Origin: Dioscorea cayenensis subsp. rotundata
Lineage: Eukaryota; Streptophyta; Magnoliopsida; Dioscoreales; Dioscoreaceae
Assembly: GCF_009730915.1 (NCBI RefSeq)
Contig: NC_052487.1
Location: 2,108,001-2,172,000 of the forward strand
Direction of reading: 5' to 3'
Length of the DNA: 64,000 nucleotides
Under the pieces are notes generated by a model. It ran no database searches and was not told where the DNA came from. It was given only the letters and a program-made list of their open reading frames with translations. The position numbers and the translations under genes are program-made. This document shows positions 41,906 through 57,035 of the stretch, in pieces (the first letter of the stretch is position 1; every line of letters begins with the position of its first letter).

Positions 41906-42232
41906 TTTACTAATAATCATAATGAAAAAAAAAAAACCAATTTTCCCAAATAATAAAAGCTCCTATATTTTTAAGGCCCATATCGAAAAGCCCAAGCTCA
42001 AGCCTAAACCTTTCAGCAGCCCAAACAATCCGGACTCCAGAATATCCAATAAATTCCATTTTAGAAAAGCCCGTTGACGTCCGCTATTAGACCTTCTCAA
42101 ACACCCAGCCATTCTCCGTCCAATCTCAGCCGTTAAATACCATTCCATCACTTCTCTTTCTCTCTCTTCTTCACTCCTCGACGCCGAGGCCTCTCCTCAC
42201 AAAACCCTAGAGCCGCCGCAATCTCTCCGGCC
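41906..42232. promoter_or_regulatory. Promoter and 5' leader of the ATP synthase beta gene
   Basis: Between the MITE and the start codon. The leader is CT-rich (42150-42180) and has a telo-box-like AAAACCCTAG at about 42199-42210, as seen upstream of many plant housekeeping and translation or respiration genes. No clear TATA box. Inference from motifs. Confidence 0.4.
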
Positions 42233-45737
<3,505 letters not shown>

Positions 45738-47248
45738 GCTTGATTTTCTTCCTTACATTTAATAATTACGACGATGCAGTTGAACCAATCGCTGTGTCAA
45801 AAACATGTAATTTTTTTGGTTTATGAGGTCAACAGTATTCTGTTTATGTCTTCGGTGCTTTTGTTGACAGCATGTTTAGGTTTTTGAGCAAAAGAGTGAG
45901 TGCCTGCTCAAAACAGCGACTTTTGCCCAATAAAGGTGCAGACATTTGCTTAGTTTTTACCCATTTTGATACATTTCTCATGAAATTATTTGGCATCCAG
46001 TGGAACTGAGTTGAATTTTATCTTCCATTGCCAAGAATTATTTTCATTGCTGTCTTTTTTTTTTGGTTCCATTAGCAACTAGTGGCATTGTTTCCCTTTT
46101 AGGACCTGCTTATTTTGCTTCACAGGTGGTATACGCACATTATGAAAACCGTTTGGCCAATTCCATCAGAACCTTCTCTGAACCTGTAATCATCCATTTC
46201 TTGATGTTGGTATCATCCATATCTTTGATATTGGTTTCAATTTCTGTTCTTCTGTTTATAGAGACTTATTATGAATGATACCATATGTATAATATTATCC
46301 TCTCCTCTCTTTCTCTTTGCCTCAAGTCCAATATATATATATATATATATATGAAGAAAAATAAGGCGTAAAGGCCGAGGCACTACTGCTACTATGAATG
46401 TTCAAATTAATATAATGATTATCAAACAAAACTAATAAACTTGTTAACAGTCATCATTAGCTTTGATTGGAGGTATAATAATTAGCATGATTGCTATACT
46501 TAGATTGGCTGACTGAATCAGAAAAATTTGGAACTTGACACCATGTGTAAAAGGGTAAAAATTTTTTTGTTGAATTTAAATTAATTCAGATGATAGTTGT
46601 TATTGTTATTTTATTTTTTAAAATACAAAATTTAAACACTCAGACTGATTGGATCGGAAAGTTTTGACCTGGCCACAAAACCAATTGGAAAAACTTGGGC
46701 TTTGATCATATAAGAGTTAGCCGTGTGTAAAGGGTCAAAAATTTCTGAATTTAAATTAATTTAGATGATAGTTGTTTTTGTTATTTTATTTTTTAAAATC
46801 CAAAATTTAAAAAACTCAAACCGATTTGATTGTAAAAATTTGGACCTGGTGCCGGGTTCGAATCCTGCTTCGCGCAAGGTGAGTGTATGGTTCAGTGAGC
46901 ACCGCTCCCACATATATGTCCCTGAATACCTTTAAATGGGGGACACTTGTTGCCTATTTATAAAAAAAAAAAAAAAAAATTTGGACCTGGCCATAAAACC
47001 TAAGATCATCGCTCAACATAAATTCCTATTGCAAAGAAAAGATATACTATTAACAATTAAGTGTAGAAAGTAGGATCATCACTCATGCACATTTAACCTG
47101 CTAAAATGAATTAATGCACCAACATAAATTCCTGCAAGAAAAGATATTACTATTAACAATTAAGTCTAGAAAGTAGGAAATAAATGGAATTGCATATGTA
47201 ACTTTGAATGAATACGGAAGAAGTGCTTGATGCTCACTGATCTTAGAA
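45738..47248. other. Intergenic with tandem duplication and SINE
   Basis: 45738-46010 is probably the ATP synthase 3' UTR. 46170-46310 has a diverged second copy at 52245-52370 (shared ATCTTTCTTG-like start, TTATTATGAAT(G/A)ATACCAT, ATCCTCTCCTCTCTT). 46334-46351 is (AT)n. 46550-46690 and 46728-46850/46990 are tandem copies, the second split by a SINE. 46985-47070 and 47105-47190 repeat once more. No gene supported. Confidence 0.6.
46850..46974 (+). mobile_element. 5'-truncated SINE with A tail
   Basis: It starts with a box B-like GGGTTCGAATCC and ends in a run of 18 A. ATTTGGACCTGG precedes it (46838-46849) and follows it (46979-46990), the target duplication. The sister copy of the host repeat at 46668 has the uninterrupted site. 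It shares GTGAG...GTGAGCACCGCTCCC with the SINE at 35028. Confidence 0.8.
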
Positions 47249-47473
47249 TCATTTAAATCCTAATTTTCTAGCTTGTTCTACTTTATCAGCTGGCACCTGT
47301 GGAATGTTTAAAACAAAAAAAAGCATGTGTAAATATCACACCAAAAATAGTCCTCCTCATCAATTAAAATATAATTTTCATACCTTCCGTGAATGTTCAG
47401 CCACAAAAGCCTTGGAAGCCAAAGGGTTCCCACACTTCTTGCATATTATAGCATTATGGTGATTCAAATGCAT
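47249..47473 (-). CDS. Possible 45-residue CxxC mini-gene (two exons) or gene remnant
   Basis: Exon 47473-47384 and exon 47296-47249 join in frame across an intron with GT and AG ends. They encode MHLNHHNAIICKKCGNPLAS..., a knuckle CKKCG, then VPADKVEQARKLGFK and a stop. The clean splice signals and Lys-rich tail look like a real C-terminus, and the start codon is weak. No family was recognised. It may be the last two exons of a gene whose 5' part is lost or not recognised upstream (47474-48000 shows nothing). No function is proposed. Confidence 0.35.
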
Positions 47474-47779
47474 GTGCTAAGTGAATCATGAGGCAGTACT
47501 GAACTTGCTTAAATAACAAGATGTAGAAAATAATTGCACAAAGGCTTTTTGTTCTTTGTTAAAAATTTTCTATCTTGAACAAGTTATGTAGAACTTAAAA
47601 ATGGCAAAACAGAATAATTAAGAGTTCTTTTTTATTCTTAATTGAATTATTCTTGAAATTGAGACATTTGTGCAGGATAGGTGCAGGTTGTTCTAATTCC
47701 CAATTGAATAATTTTATCTTGATTTTAATATCAAAGGTCAGATGATACTAATGACCCTGATTTTCAGTCATGACATTTT

Positions 47780-48640
47780 TAGATCATCAATAAATTGAAA
47801 AGAACCCTACAAAATTATCAAGACATAGCATGAAAAGTGTTAGAGGGTCCATATACTTTATGCCCATATTTGTTTCAAAACATTCCCACTAAAAATTTAG
47901 TACCACATTGCCTAGCTACAAGAACTTCATCCACTTTATATATAGTACTATTCATTATCCTTTAACTTTGCTTTAGTGGTTATGCTCCGGAAATTAGCTT
48001 AGAAATTCTGAACTCACGTAGTCGCATGGTGCGGACACGAATGCACCATATTCAGATTTATTGGGTGCAGTCACTCAATAGGTTTTTTACCTTTTTGCTC
48101 TTTATCTTATATTTAAACTTTTAATCTTTTGCGCCTTTTTAAACTGCTTCCTTGTTCCGGGCGTGTCTCTTCACCTTTCGCCGTGATCCTTCCGAGAACC
48201 GCCCGTTGCCATGCCTCTTCGCCGTCCGCGCCCCCTGTCTTGCCGCCTGTCGCTTGTTCTCTGTTCTGGTGCGCGAACAGAGAACCGGACTGTTGAATCC
48301 TGGAGAACAACGCCATCTGAGTTTTCTGTTGCACTGCAAAAAAGAGGGCGAATTTGTTCTTAAGAACAGTGCTCTTGCACGTCTCAGTCTTCTGTCATCC
48401 CATTCCTGTTTCTGCTCCAACAACAAATAAGATTTTCCAACAAAAAGAACCCTACATAATCATCAACACACTCTGAATATGAGAAGAAAATTAAGCATAG
48501 AAAGAACCTTACAAAATCATCAATACACTGAAGATGAGAAGAACCCTATAGAATCATCAAGATACTGCATGAAAAGAACCCCTACACAATCATCAATACA
48601 ATGAATATGAGAAGAACCCTATAGATAAATGTCATAGATA
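47780..48640. repeat. Imperfect ~50-bp repeats around a GC-rich island
   Basis: The unit GAAAAGAACCCTACAAAATCATCAA-like (in short form AGAACCCTA(C/T)A..ATCATCAA) occurs at about 47800 and then four to five times between 48440 and 48625. Between them, 48135-48420 is markedly GC-rich and differs from its surroundings, with short open frames on both strands but no recognised protein. The spacing is irregular and the copies are diverged. Confidence 0.55.
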
Positions 48641-49674
48641 GATAAATAAATAAAGAGTTTTATAAAACAATCTTAAAATTAAACTAAATAATCTATTGAT
48701 AATAAAACTTTCAAGAGAACAAGTTACTTCAGTGAGTTAGAGGTTTTATTATGATTAGGGTTTGATTAAATTAATTCTATTAGGAATTGATTGATTATAA
48801 TTCGATTAGGATGAGAAAAAAAGTTTATTTAAAAAAAACTTTTCATACTAATTTTATTATTATTTGAGTTTGATTAGGATTAAATAGTTTGATTAGGATT
48901 AAATAATTAAAAATCAATAAAAGAGCACTCTATTTTTTTTTTTTGGGTACTAAAAAGAACACTTGTTCTTGCTCCCATATCCCACTTCCAATCTCTTTTG
49001 AGATTGCCATTCATCACATACTAAAGGTTTTTATTTATTTTTTTTTTAAAATTAGTTTTTTTCTTCTTTTCTTGGAAGAAAAGATATCATCAATTAATAA
49101 TATTTATGTGCTATAGTCCAATATCTGCACTACTTGTCTACAACCAATTCAGATTGTCTTTTAAAATATTTGAATTAAATATAAAAAACAACACATTAAT
49201 TGAATAAAAATTCGGTCAGGCAATTGTTCAGATATGAGATGAGATCTGTAAAATTACTGATAATTTAAATTAAAATTGTACTTTTTTTTTAAAATAAAGA
49301 AGATATTGTTAAAGAAATAATAGTGATGCTGATTTGAAGATCACCCATTTATGTTAAAGGAGGTATTTTAGATCATCATTGGTGTTAATTATGTTAAGAA
49401 AATATTCAACGGTCGTTAGTAATGAGATAATTATAGTGATATTGATTGGAAATCATTGTGCATTAATTATGGAGATAATTATGAGTAACTTTGGGAGAAA
49501 GTTAAAGGTTTATTTTTTATTTTTTATTTGTAATAGTTATTAAAAGGTTCAAACCTTCTTTGCAAACATACAATTCAATTAAATTTTCATATTCAAATTA
49601 TCAAAAAAAATTTCATATTCAATTTACTTTTCAGATATTATATTTCTTTTGTTTTTATTGACCTGGCAGGAACT
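48641..49674. other. AT-rich intergenic stretch
   Basis: Simple AT-rich sequence with short direct repeats (TTTGATTAGGATTAAATA, twice near 48880). It may hold the 5' leader or an upstream intron of the F-box gene: a T-rich tract and CAG end at about 49669. No gene seen. Confidence 0.5.
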
Positions 49675-50931
49675 ATGGTTGATTATGCTAATCTTCTAAA
49701 GGATTTATTACAAGAGATAATAAAGTTTCTTTAATTTCCGGATTACATTCAATCTGGTGTGGTGTGTACTCATTGGTTTCATGTTGCAAAAGAGATAGAT
49801 CACTCTCCTCCAAAACAACTTCCATGGTTGATTTGTTTTGATGTTGATGTCCCAAGGTTCTTTAATCCATTAGAAAAGAGGGTTTATCAAATAAAAATTC
49901 CTGAGTTGTATAAGAGACATTGCTCTAGTTCTTCACATGGTTGGCTAATTACAACAGATTTAGAACTCAATATATGTTTGTTGAATCCTTTTTCCAAAGC
50001 TCAAGTTAGTTTACCTCCACTGCCATTTGATGCATTTGATATTCACCTTCTTGGGTATTATGAAACCTTTTGGATGAAATGGCGTGAAGAAAGACGTGAT
50101 GAACTCATTTATAAAGCAGTGTTATCTGCTGATCCTCAAGAGAGTTCCGACTATATTGTAATTGCCATTTATTTTGATAGGCACAAGTTAGCATTTTGGA
50201 GGCATGGTGACTTCTCTTGGACTGTGATAAGTAATAATGTTTTTATTAATGATGTCATATGGTATTATGGAGCATTTTATGTTGTTGGAAGCAATAACAA
50301 AATGTGGTTAGTTGAACTTGGTGTGAACAACAAGTTAGTAGAATTTAGCTCGCAAGACAGTGTGAACTTATATTCATGGGAAAAGTATTTAGTAGATTTT
50401 ATGGGAGATTTGTTCCTTATTTTTAGAAAAATTAATTCTATAGAGGATGATAATGATGAGGGCAATGGTGATGAAGATGATGTAGAGGATAACAATAATG
50501 AGATAGACGATGATGATGTTGACGAAGATGACGGAGAGAATAACCAAAATGAGATAGAAGATGATGATGGTTTTGAAGTATATTATCCGTGGGGTGCAGA
50601 TATCATGTATTTTCTATATACAGAAAGTTTCATGCTATTTAAGTTTGATCGAGGAGAGAAGAAATTTATTGAATTAAAAAGCATAAATGGTCATAATTTA
50701 TTTGTGGGCTCTAATCATGCTGTTGTGATTCCAACAACTATAATGGAGAAAACAACAAGTAGTAATATTTATTTCACTGATGACGACATTGATACAAACC
50801 ACATGTACATCTACAGAGATTCAGGTATCTATAATATAAACGATGGGAGCATCACACCATTTGCTTTGAACAACATTTACAACCAAGCAAATCGACCGAT
50901 ATTCATTGATGTTAACCAATGGTACCCGTAG
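49675..50931 (+). pseudogene. F-box/DUF295-like protein with stop codon in the F-box
   Basis: From ATG 49675 the frame reads MVDYANLLKDLLQEIIKFL, then TAA (49732-49734), then FPDYIQSGVVCTHW in the same frame. This is an F-box (substrate adaptor of SCF ubiquitin ligases) broken at a position normally Ser, Cys or Leu before the L/FPDYI block. The frame is then open to 50931. A Met at 49759 would give a 390-residue protein lacking most of the F-box. That part has DUF295 (KIB1-4-like) repeats: GWLITTD, NPFSKAQVSLPPLP, KLAFWRHGDFSWTVI, DVIWYYGAFYVVG. A ~45-residue Asp/Glu/Asn stretch follows, then DSGIYNINDGSITPF. Either a young pseudogene or a truncated product. The long intact downstream frame favours recent damage or continued use. 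Confidence 0.75.
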
Positions 50932-51173
50932 TCCGTAGAAGTTAAATGTTAGGCACTCATTGAATAAGCATGTAGCTGTATCTCTCAATATATATTTAGT
51001 GCGTGTGTGTATAGTTTATTAATCAAATATTTTATTTTGTTGTTTTTTTTATTTGTTCGATTTTGGCACAACAATTTTGATTGTGTTTGTGAGCTTAATC
51101 CCTAAGCTAAGCTTCCTCAGATGATGATGACTAGACCGATCAAAGAGTACATGCATACGATTTATGCATGCTT

Positions 51174-51177
<4 letters not shown>

Positions 51178-51221
<44 letters not shown>
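51178..51221. repeat. (AT)n microsatellite, left flank of a TA-inserted MITE
   Basis: A long AT run directly left of the inverted-repeat element at 51238. Confidence 0.9.
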
Positions 51222-51231
<10 letters not shown>

Positions 51232-51237
51232 GAGAAC

Positions 51238-51490
51238 CCATCATCTAGGGACGTCCCTAGATTTCAAATCTAGGGATGTCCATAGTAAATGCATCGGATG
51301 AAAAATCGACGATTCTTATCATTATGAGCAGTAGAAACCGCGTTCTACAGTGTTGTCTGATGATCATGAAACGAGTAAAAAGGTGTCTGATGTTTATATA
51401 ATCAATCAACCATCGGATGATTATCCAACGGCTTAGATTTAAAAACATCCCTATATTTGAAATCTAGGGACGTCCCTAGATGATGTTTCC
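51238..51490. mobile_element. MITE-like element embedded in (TA)n
   Basis: Inverted termini of about 45 bp: CATCATCTAGGGACGTCCCT at the left and its complement at the right end. Each end itself contains an inner palindrome (CTAGATTTCAAATCTAG). Both sides run straight into (AT)n (51178-51230 and 51494-51514), the insertion habit described for the rice Micron family. No coding sequence. Confidence 0.75.
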
Positions 51491-51854
51491 CCATATATAT
51501 ATATATATATATATACATTAATTACTTTTGAAGCTAGCTATGTTCCAATGGATGTAACCATCACCATCAGCAACTGATTTTTTTAATAAAACTAACATCA
51601 ATTAAATTTAAAATTAAACCCTCAAAAAAAAAAATTTGGTTAAAAAAAAGAAAGAAAAAAAACTCTATAATGATCAAACGAGTTTATCATCATGCATATA
51701 GATACTATAATTAAATAAACTAACTACCCTCTATATATTGTTGAAGAAAAAGAGCACGCTTATTAAGAAACTACTAGCTTATTAATTAGATTCAAGTAGA
51801 TTTATAGAATATTATGAGCAAAAAGTATGCATCTTCCAAAGAAGTAACCCTCAA

Positions 51855-51888
<34 letters not shown>

Positions 51889-53520
51889 AAAGCATTCCTC
51901 AAGTGTATTTAATATGCTAAAGTGAATGAAAGGAACAACATAAATTATAATTGCTAGAAAGACATCAATATCAACATTTTAGTAGCATAGTAGACTTGAA
52001 GAAAACTATTTATTATTTAGTTGAGAAATTAATAACAGGCAGCTTCCTAGCATGCATGAAATAAACGAATTTTAGAAATCAATAAATTATTGTAGGTTGC
52101 ATAATATATTTATATATATATATATAATCCGTAATTAGAACTCAACAGAACTAATAAAAAATATAAAGAAAGATAACCAATTATGTTATCAATTTGGTGG
52201 TGATCTTTTTTTTTTTGTTTAATCAATTCCATTAGAATATTCACTTAGAATATTCACTGAACCTATAATCATCTATTTCTTAATATTAGTTTCAATTTCT
52301 ATTCTTCCGTTTATACAAACTTATTATGAATAATACCATGCAAATTATATAATCCTCTCCTCTCTTCACCTTAACAGTAAAGATCATTAAAAAGAGAGTT
52401 TGGAAAGGACAATAAAAATAAAACAAGGTGCATTCTCTCCACCAATTATTAAAAAAAAGTGATAGTATAAATGGGACCATTAGAAAAAAACAAAACAAAA
52501 GAGAACAAAGACAATAAGCTGGAATCAGCTCATGAATCACTGGTAAAAAGAAATAAACATAGATGAAAGATTTGATAGCGCTCTTAATAAAATTATTCCA
52601 CTTTTTTGTTAACCATATATATATATATATTTATTTAGAATTAGTATATTTAGGGGACAATTTAGGCTTGGATAATGTGCTTCACCATCACCATGTGCTA
52701 AGGTGGAGAAGACGGTGAAACAAAGGTCTTGCATGCCATCTTTGACCACTAATCATGAGTATTCAAGATTTTGTTTTATATTTATAGTTCCTATAAATTG
52801 AAATAGACTGATATTCTAGTTTTTAAGTAATTTGAATTACATCACCAATTGTTTTTTTTTTAAAATGACAAACACCAGAACCCAGAGATGTGCACGTGTG
52901 AAAAGTAAAGCTCAATACTGACTCATGTGTCCTCACCTTATGTAGGATATGAGATTCAATCTCGGTTCCTCTTCAAAATGAATGTCAAAGGACCCAATAC
53001 CAATTGACCCAAAGTCCGTTCATCATTATCAATTCAACTAAATAAATAAAATATTTTCTAAAATAATATAACATCAATTATTTGTAAATCCAAATACATC
53101 ATGAATTTACTATACTGTTTAGTGTATTTATGGCTTTTGAAATCTTGAAGTTATGTGTGTATATATATACTCTTTTAAATATTATGATATTTACTTTTGC
53201 ATTTTAAACTCTAAATATTTATAACATGATTTTATATTTTAGAAAAAAAAAAATATGTTTTTTTTATAGTTATTCTGTGAGTGTATATATATGCTAAAAA
53301 AAATCCAAATTGTATAGTATTTCAAGCTTCAAAGTGAGCTGTATAATTTTGACCATTCACAGGGGGGTCAGCGCAAACTGAACCAAAACTCTATATATCT
53401 GACCGTTGATAACCGATCGGACGGTCAGGATAAAAGAATAACACAAAAGAAAACTAACGTATGAAGAAGCACACCGTTGATGAACGGTTTAAAAATAATA
53501 TAAAAACAAACACGCCATCG
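51491..53520. other. AT-rich intergenic stretch
   Basis: Contains (AT)n runs at 51494-51514, 51859-51886, 52111-52126 and 52615-52630, the diverged duplicate of 46170-46310 at 52245-52370, and an old SINE at about 52870-53015. No gene supported. 53390-53520 is probably the promoter of the gene starting near 53540. Confidence 0.5.
52868..53015 (-). mobile_element. Diverged tRNA-derived SINE
   Basis: The minus strand reads CAATTGGTATTGGGTC (box A-like), then GAGATTGAATCTC (box B-like), then TAAGGTGAGGACACATGAGTC. This is the same order of parts as in the SINE at 35028, but more worn. Limits are approximate. Confidence 0.5.
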
Positions 53521-53539
53521 TGGCCGCACATCATTGGGT

Positions 53540-55713
53540 CTTCGCGTATCTTCTTTCCTCTCTGCCAATCTCCTTCTCGCCCTCTTGCTCTCGCCCGTCT
53601 AGGGTTCTAAATTCATCGTCTTTTTCCCTCTTTCGATCGGATCTCGACGCATCTGAAGCTTGGATTGTGTGGTTTGTCTTCGGTTGGAGTTTCCGGTGAG
53701 TTTTTGTGTTGGTTTTTGCTTGTATTTTGATGTTATCTGGGTTCTTGGCTTAGGGTTTTTTTTTCTTCTGCTAAGAATCTTGTGATCTGGTGCTTTTTCT
53801 ACTTTGGTTTATGATTTTGTTTTTGTTTGTGTGAGAATTGTTTGATTTTGTTTTTCCTGAGGTCGGGGTTTTTGGATTAGGGTTTGATGGATCGGGATTT
53901 GGATGGAAATTAGGTTACGTTCTTGGATTTCTCTTTTATTATCCAGATCTTTGGCTTTCCATTAAAAATATAGGTTTTGATCCGCCGGTGTTTTTATGTG
54001 TTTTATGATTGGGTTTGATTTCTTCCAGTTGGATTGCACGATGAAGAGAATGATGTTTTTCACTGGAAAAAAAAAAAAAATTCTATTTGTCATTTAATTA
54101 TGCTTTGGTGATGTTGCAGGTTTGGAAATTTTGGTTGTCACTGCAGTGGCGCTTACATTTCAGCATCGTCATCCTTGAATAGGTGTGTAATCTTAAGCCA
54201 TTTGTTTTCTTGATAACAAGCAATTTGCTTTGATGCTTTTAAATTTTAAATGCTAACCATGCTCATTGGGTTATCTTGCCTATGTGAGGTTATGGATTAG
54301 TTTGTGTGTGTGTGTTGTTTAGACACTTGATACTGGATCATTGTCAAATATAGCTCCTTTTTTTAGTAAAATGTGGAATATTTCATTCTTAGACATGTTT
54401 GCCAATGTTAAGTGTATGCACTGGATCATCTGCTATCTTTATCTCCTTTGACTAAAAAACGGAAGTGTATGCACTGGATCGTACATGTTGAAGGTCTTTG
54501 AGAATTTCCTTTGGGGAAAGCATGAACTTTCAATTAACATGAGATTATGCCATTTTTCCTAGGACATGTAAATGGATGTTGATGCTTGAATTTAATGAAA
54601 ACCGATTATGTAAACATGGCCACATACACACACATGAATATATAGATTCTGTGTATGAAGTTTAATTGAATCCTGATATATTACAAGACAAAGTTTATTG
54701 TTGCTATTATGTCTTTGAGTCTTTCTTTTTTTTTCATTTAATGTGTGGTTTCTACGACACTTTTGAACTTCTTTTATAGAACGACGACGTTGTGATTGAT
54801 TCTTTGTAAATAACTCAACATTCGTTGTATTGTGTATTGCATGAGCGTCAGGAACCTCTCCTTGACGTTTTAGTAATTTGACGTAGTAGTCATTATTTGC
54901 TGTTTTCTATGAGAATAAACAAGTGCAATTCATCGGTTATAAAGTTATTTGGCTTGACTAATACAAAGCTGGTGATTTTTTGTTTTAGTGCTAAAGGTGT
55001 CACTGTTTAAGGTGTGCCCATCTGCCATTGCTTTGGAAAGCTTTAATTAAGGTAAGAAAGTTGCACTCATGTCCTTGTTTCTTTGTTAACTGCCATGCTT
55101 TTCCAGTAATATTTCTTTCCATCTTTCATGAATTATGTGGATTGATGGTTTTGCTCAAATTTTAAATCGTCCTGATACTTTTTGAAATCCTATGGATGAG
55201 GTTAGGCACCAACCCAATTGATGTATGAACAACAGTTTCAGTTCTGTTGATATGTAGCCATTGAGAAAATGCCATGTTCCTACCCTCATGCCATGTGTGA
55301 GAACAGTCTTTATCTAATTTATCATGTGTTATATCTCACATTGTTAGTTGAAATGTGTTCAAATCCTCTACAATTGCATTTGTATTATTATCACCTTTAA
55401 GGTAATAATTGCTCTGTCTGTACTTACTGATTTGTCACTTTACTTTTATTTCCAATGGGCAACTACAACAACTTAAGTTATAGTGGCCAATCTTCAGAGA
55501 TGCACATGATCGAAGGAATTAATATGCCGTTACATTTTAAATTTTACTAGCTACTTGTCCTTATGGATGGGAAATCTGGTTCTTACTAAGTTGGCTCGCT
55601 GTTGTTTTGAGATGATTGTAAGCTAACAGTATTTTTCTCTTTTGTGAGATGCACTTCCTTGCATCATTTCAACAAAATGCAGGTGTTGAATCGTTTATTA
55701 AAGCTACCAGACA
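53540..55713 (+). promoter_or_regulatory. Multi-exon 5' leader of the His/Ser/Lys-rich protein gene
   Basis: A CT-rich start (53560-53640) leads to candidate non-coding exons ending at donor 53695|GTGAGT, then 54120-54182 (GCAG before, GTGTGT after), 54989-55051 (TTTTAG before, GTAAGA after), and the exon from 55683 that holds the start codon. Each has good splice consensus, and none keeps a long frame. Exon limits are inference; cDNA would settle them. Confidence 0.5.
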
Positions 55714-56514
55714 ATGGACACCAAGAAATTCATGCAGTTGGTGGAAGAGAAGAAGAAGAGAATACTTGAGAAGAAGGAAGCACCCTTGAAATGGGAACAG
55801 AAGCTTGAAGCTGCAAAGGCAAAAGCTGAAGCTGAAGCTGAAGCTGAAGCTAAGGGAAAGGAGAAAAAACAGAAAATCAAGAAGCACAAAAGAAAGAATT
55901 CATCGGCATCCGACTATGACAGTGATTCTGATAGCAGTGACACAGAACGAAAGCTCAAGAAGAGAAGTCACAAGAAGCATCGAAGTCACCATTCCAAGAA
56001 ACGGCACTCTAGGTCAAGTGACGAGAGCAGCCTTGATGAGTATGAAAGTGAATCTGACGGGGGTAGGCACAAGAAGAAGCACTCTCATAAGAAGAGGCAG
56101 AAACACCATCCTTCAAGAACTGACTCCAATTCTGACTCAAGCAGTGAAGATGAAGCTGAGACTGGGCGGAAAGGTCATTCTAGGCCCCACAAACGGCATC
56201 GCCGATCAAGTGCTGATAATTCATCAGATTCTGAAGATAACAAAACCCATAGGAGGCAGCACAAGCAGCATATCAGATTGAGCAGTGGTGACTCAATTTC
56301 AGAATCTGATGACCAGAGAAATGCTAGGAGAAGTAGATCACTTGGAAAGTCCTCTGATGACAACAGTGAAGAGATTGGAGAACCAAGAAATTTCAAAAAG
56401 TCTCATCACCGGCATGGGCACCACCACCACCATCATGACCGCCATCATCATCACAGCCATCGCCACCACCCGGATTCCACCGAGGCAAACCTTGTGGACA
56501 AGGGTATGTGAAGA
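55714..56514 (+). CDS. His-, Ser- and Lys-rich nuclear-type protein (SR-like low complexity)
   Basis: A 265-residue protein of unknown function. Residues 1-30: conserved-looking MDTKKFMQLVEEKKKRILEK and APLKWEQKLEAA. An AEAEAEAEAKGKEKK helix follows. Then a long low-complexity region alternates basic KKRSHKKHRSHHSKKRHSRS blocks with acidic Ser-Asp blocks (SDYDSDSDSSD, SNSDSSSEDEAE). The end is a His-rich stretch (HRHGHHHHHHDRHHHHSHRHH). Charge pattern and KKHK/KRHSR clusters suggest a nuclear protein, possibly splicing-associated or casein kinase 2-phosphorylated; this is inference. Start: first ATG after the candidate splice acceptor at 55682. The end could change: GTATGT at 56505 is also a good donor, so a further exon is possible. 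Confidence 0.8.
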
Positions 56515-56699
56515 AATGTAGCCTCTGGTTGGATGCACTGACCCTGACTCTTTTAATTTGCCCACTTTTTCTACAAAACTCATGGGAAAATTATTGGTTG
56601 GAAGAAAAGGCATGGAGTGATCTTTTCCTGACTTTGGGTTGTGTCATTCATTTTAGCCTGAGTATGCTGTTTTATTTGTTGAATGAATAGTCTGTAGGA

Positions 56700-57035
56700 T
56701 TGTATTCAATGTTTTTTCTTCCTTAAATTATAACATATATTATATGTTCATCTTTAGTTGTAAACTTAGATCATAGACAAAATTTAGAAGGGTATATTAT
56801 TTCTGTTTTCAAATAACACATGCAACAATAACAAGGTGACATCCTGATTTCAATGTTTTTTCTTCCTAAAATTATAACATATATTGTATTCAATGTTTTT
56901 TCTTCCTAAAATTATAACATGTATTATATGTTCATCTTTAGTTGGAAACTTAGATCATAGACAAAATTTAGAAGGGTATATTATTTCTGTTTTCAAATAA
57001 CACATGCAACAATAACAAGGTTACATCCTGATTCT
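56700..57035. repeat. ~190-bp tandem duplication 3' of the His-rich gene
   Basis: The segment from CAATGTTTTTTCTTCC (56709) to CAACAATAACAAGGTGACATCCTG (56846; written in short form) recurs from 56897 to 57030. An extra partial start lies at 56851-56885. The copies are about 97 percent alike by eye, so recent. Confidence 0.85.

Noticed and set aside
46063-46278. 71-codon hydrophobic open frame after ATPB
   Set aside because: No splice or start context and no family; overlaps a sequence repeated at 52245. Taken as chance.
46850-46974. tRNA gene (box B match)
   Set aside because: No acceptor stem, truncated 5' part, A tail and target duplication: a SINE.
48440-48625. Regular-looking repeats as a possible CRISPR-like array
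   Set aside because: Irregular spacing, diverged units, eukaryotic context; simple degenerate tandem repeats.
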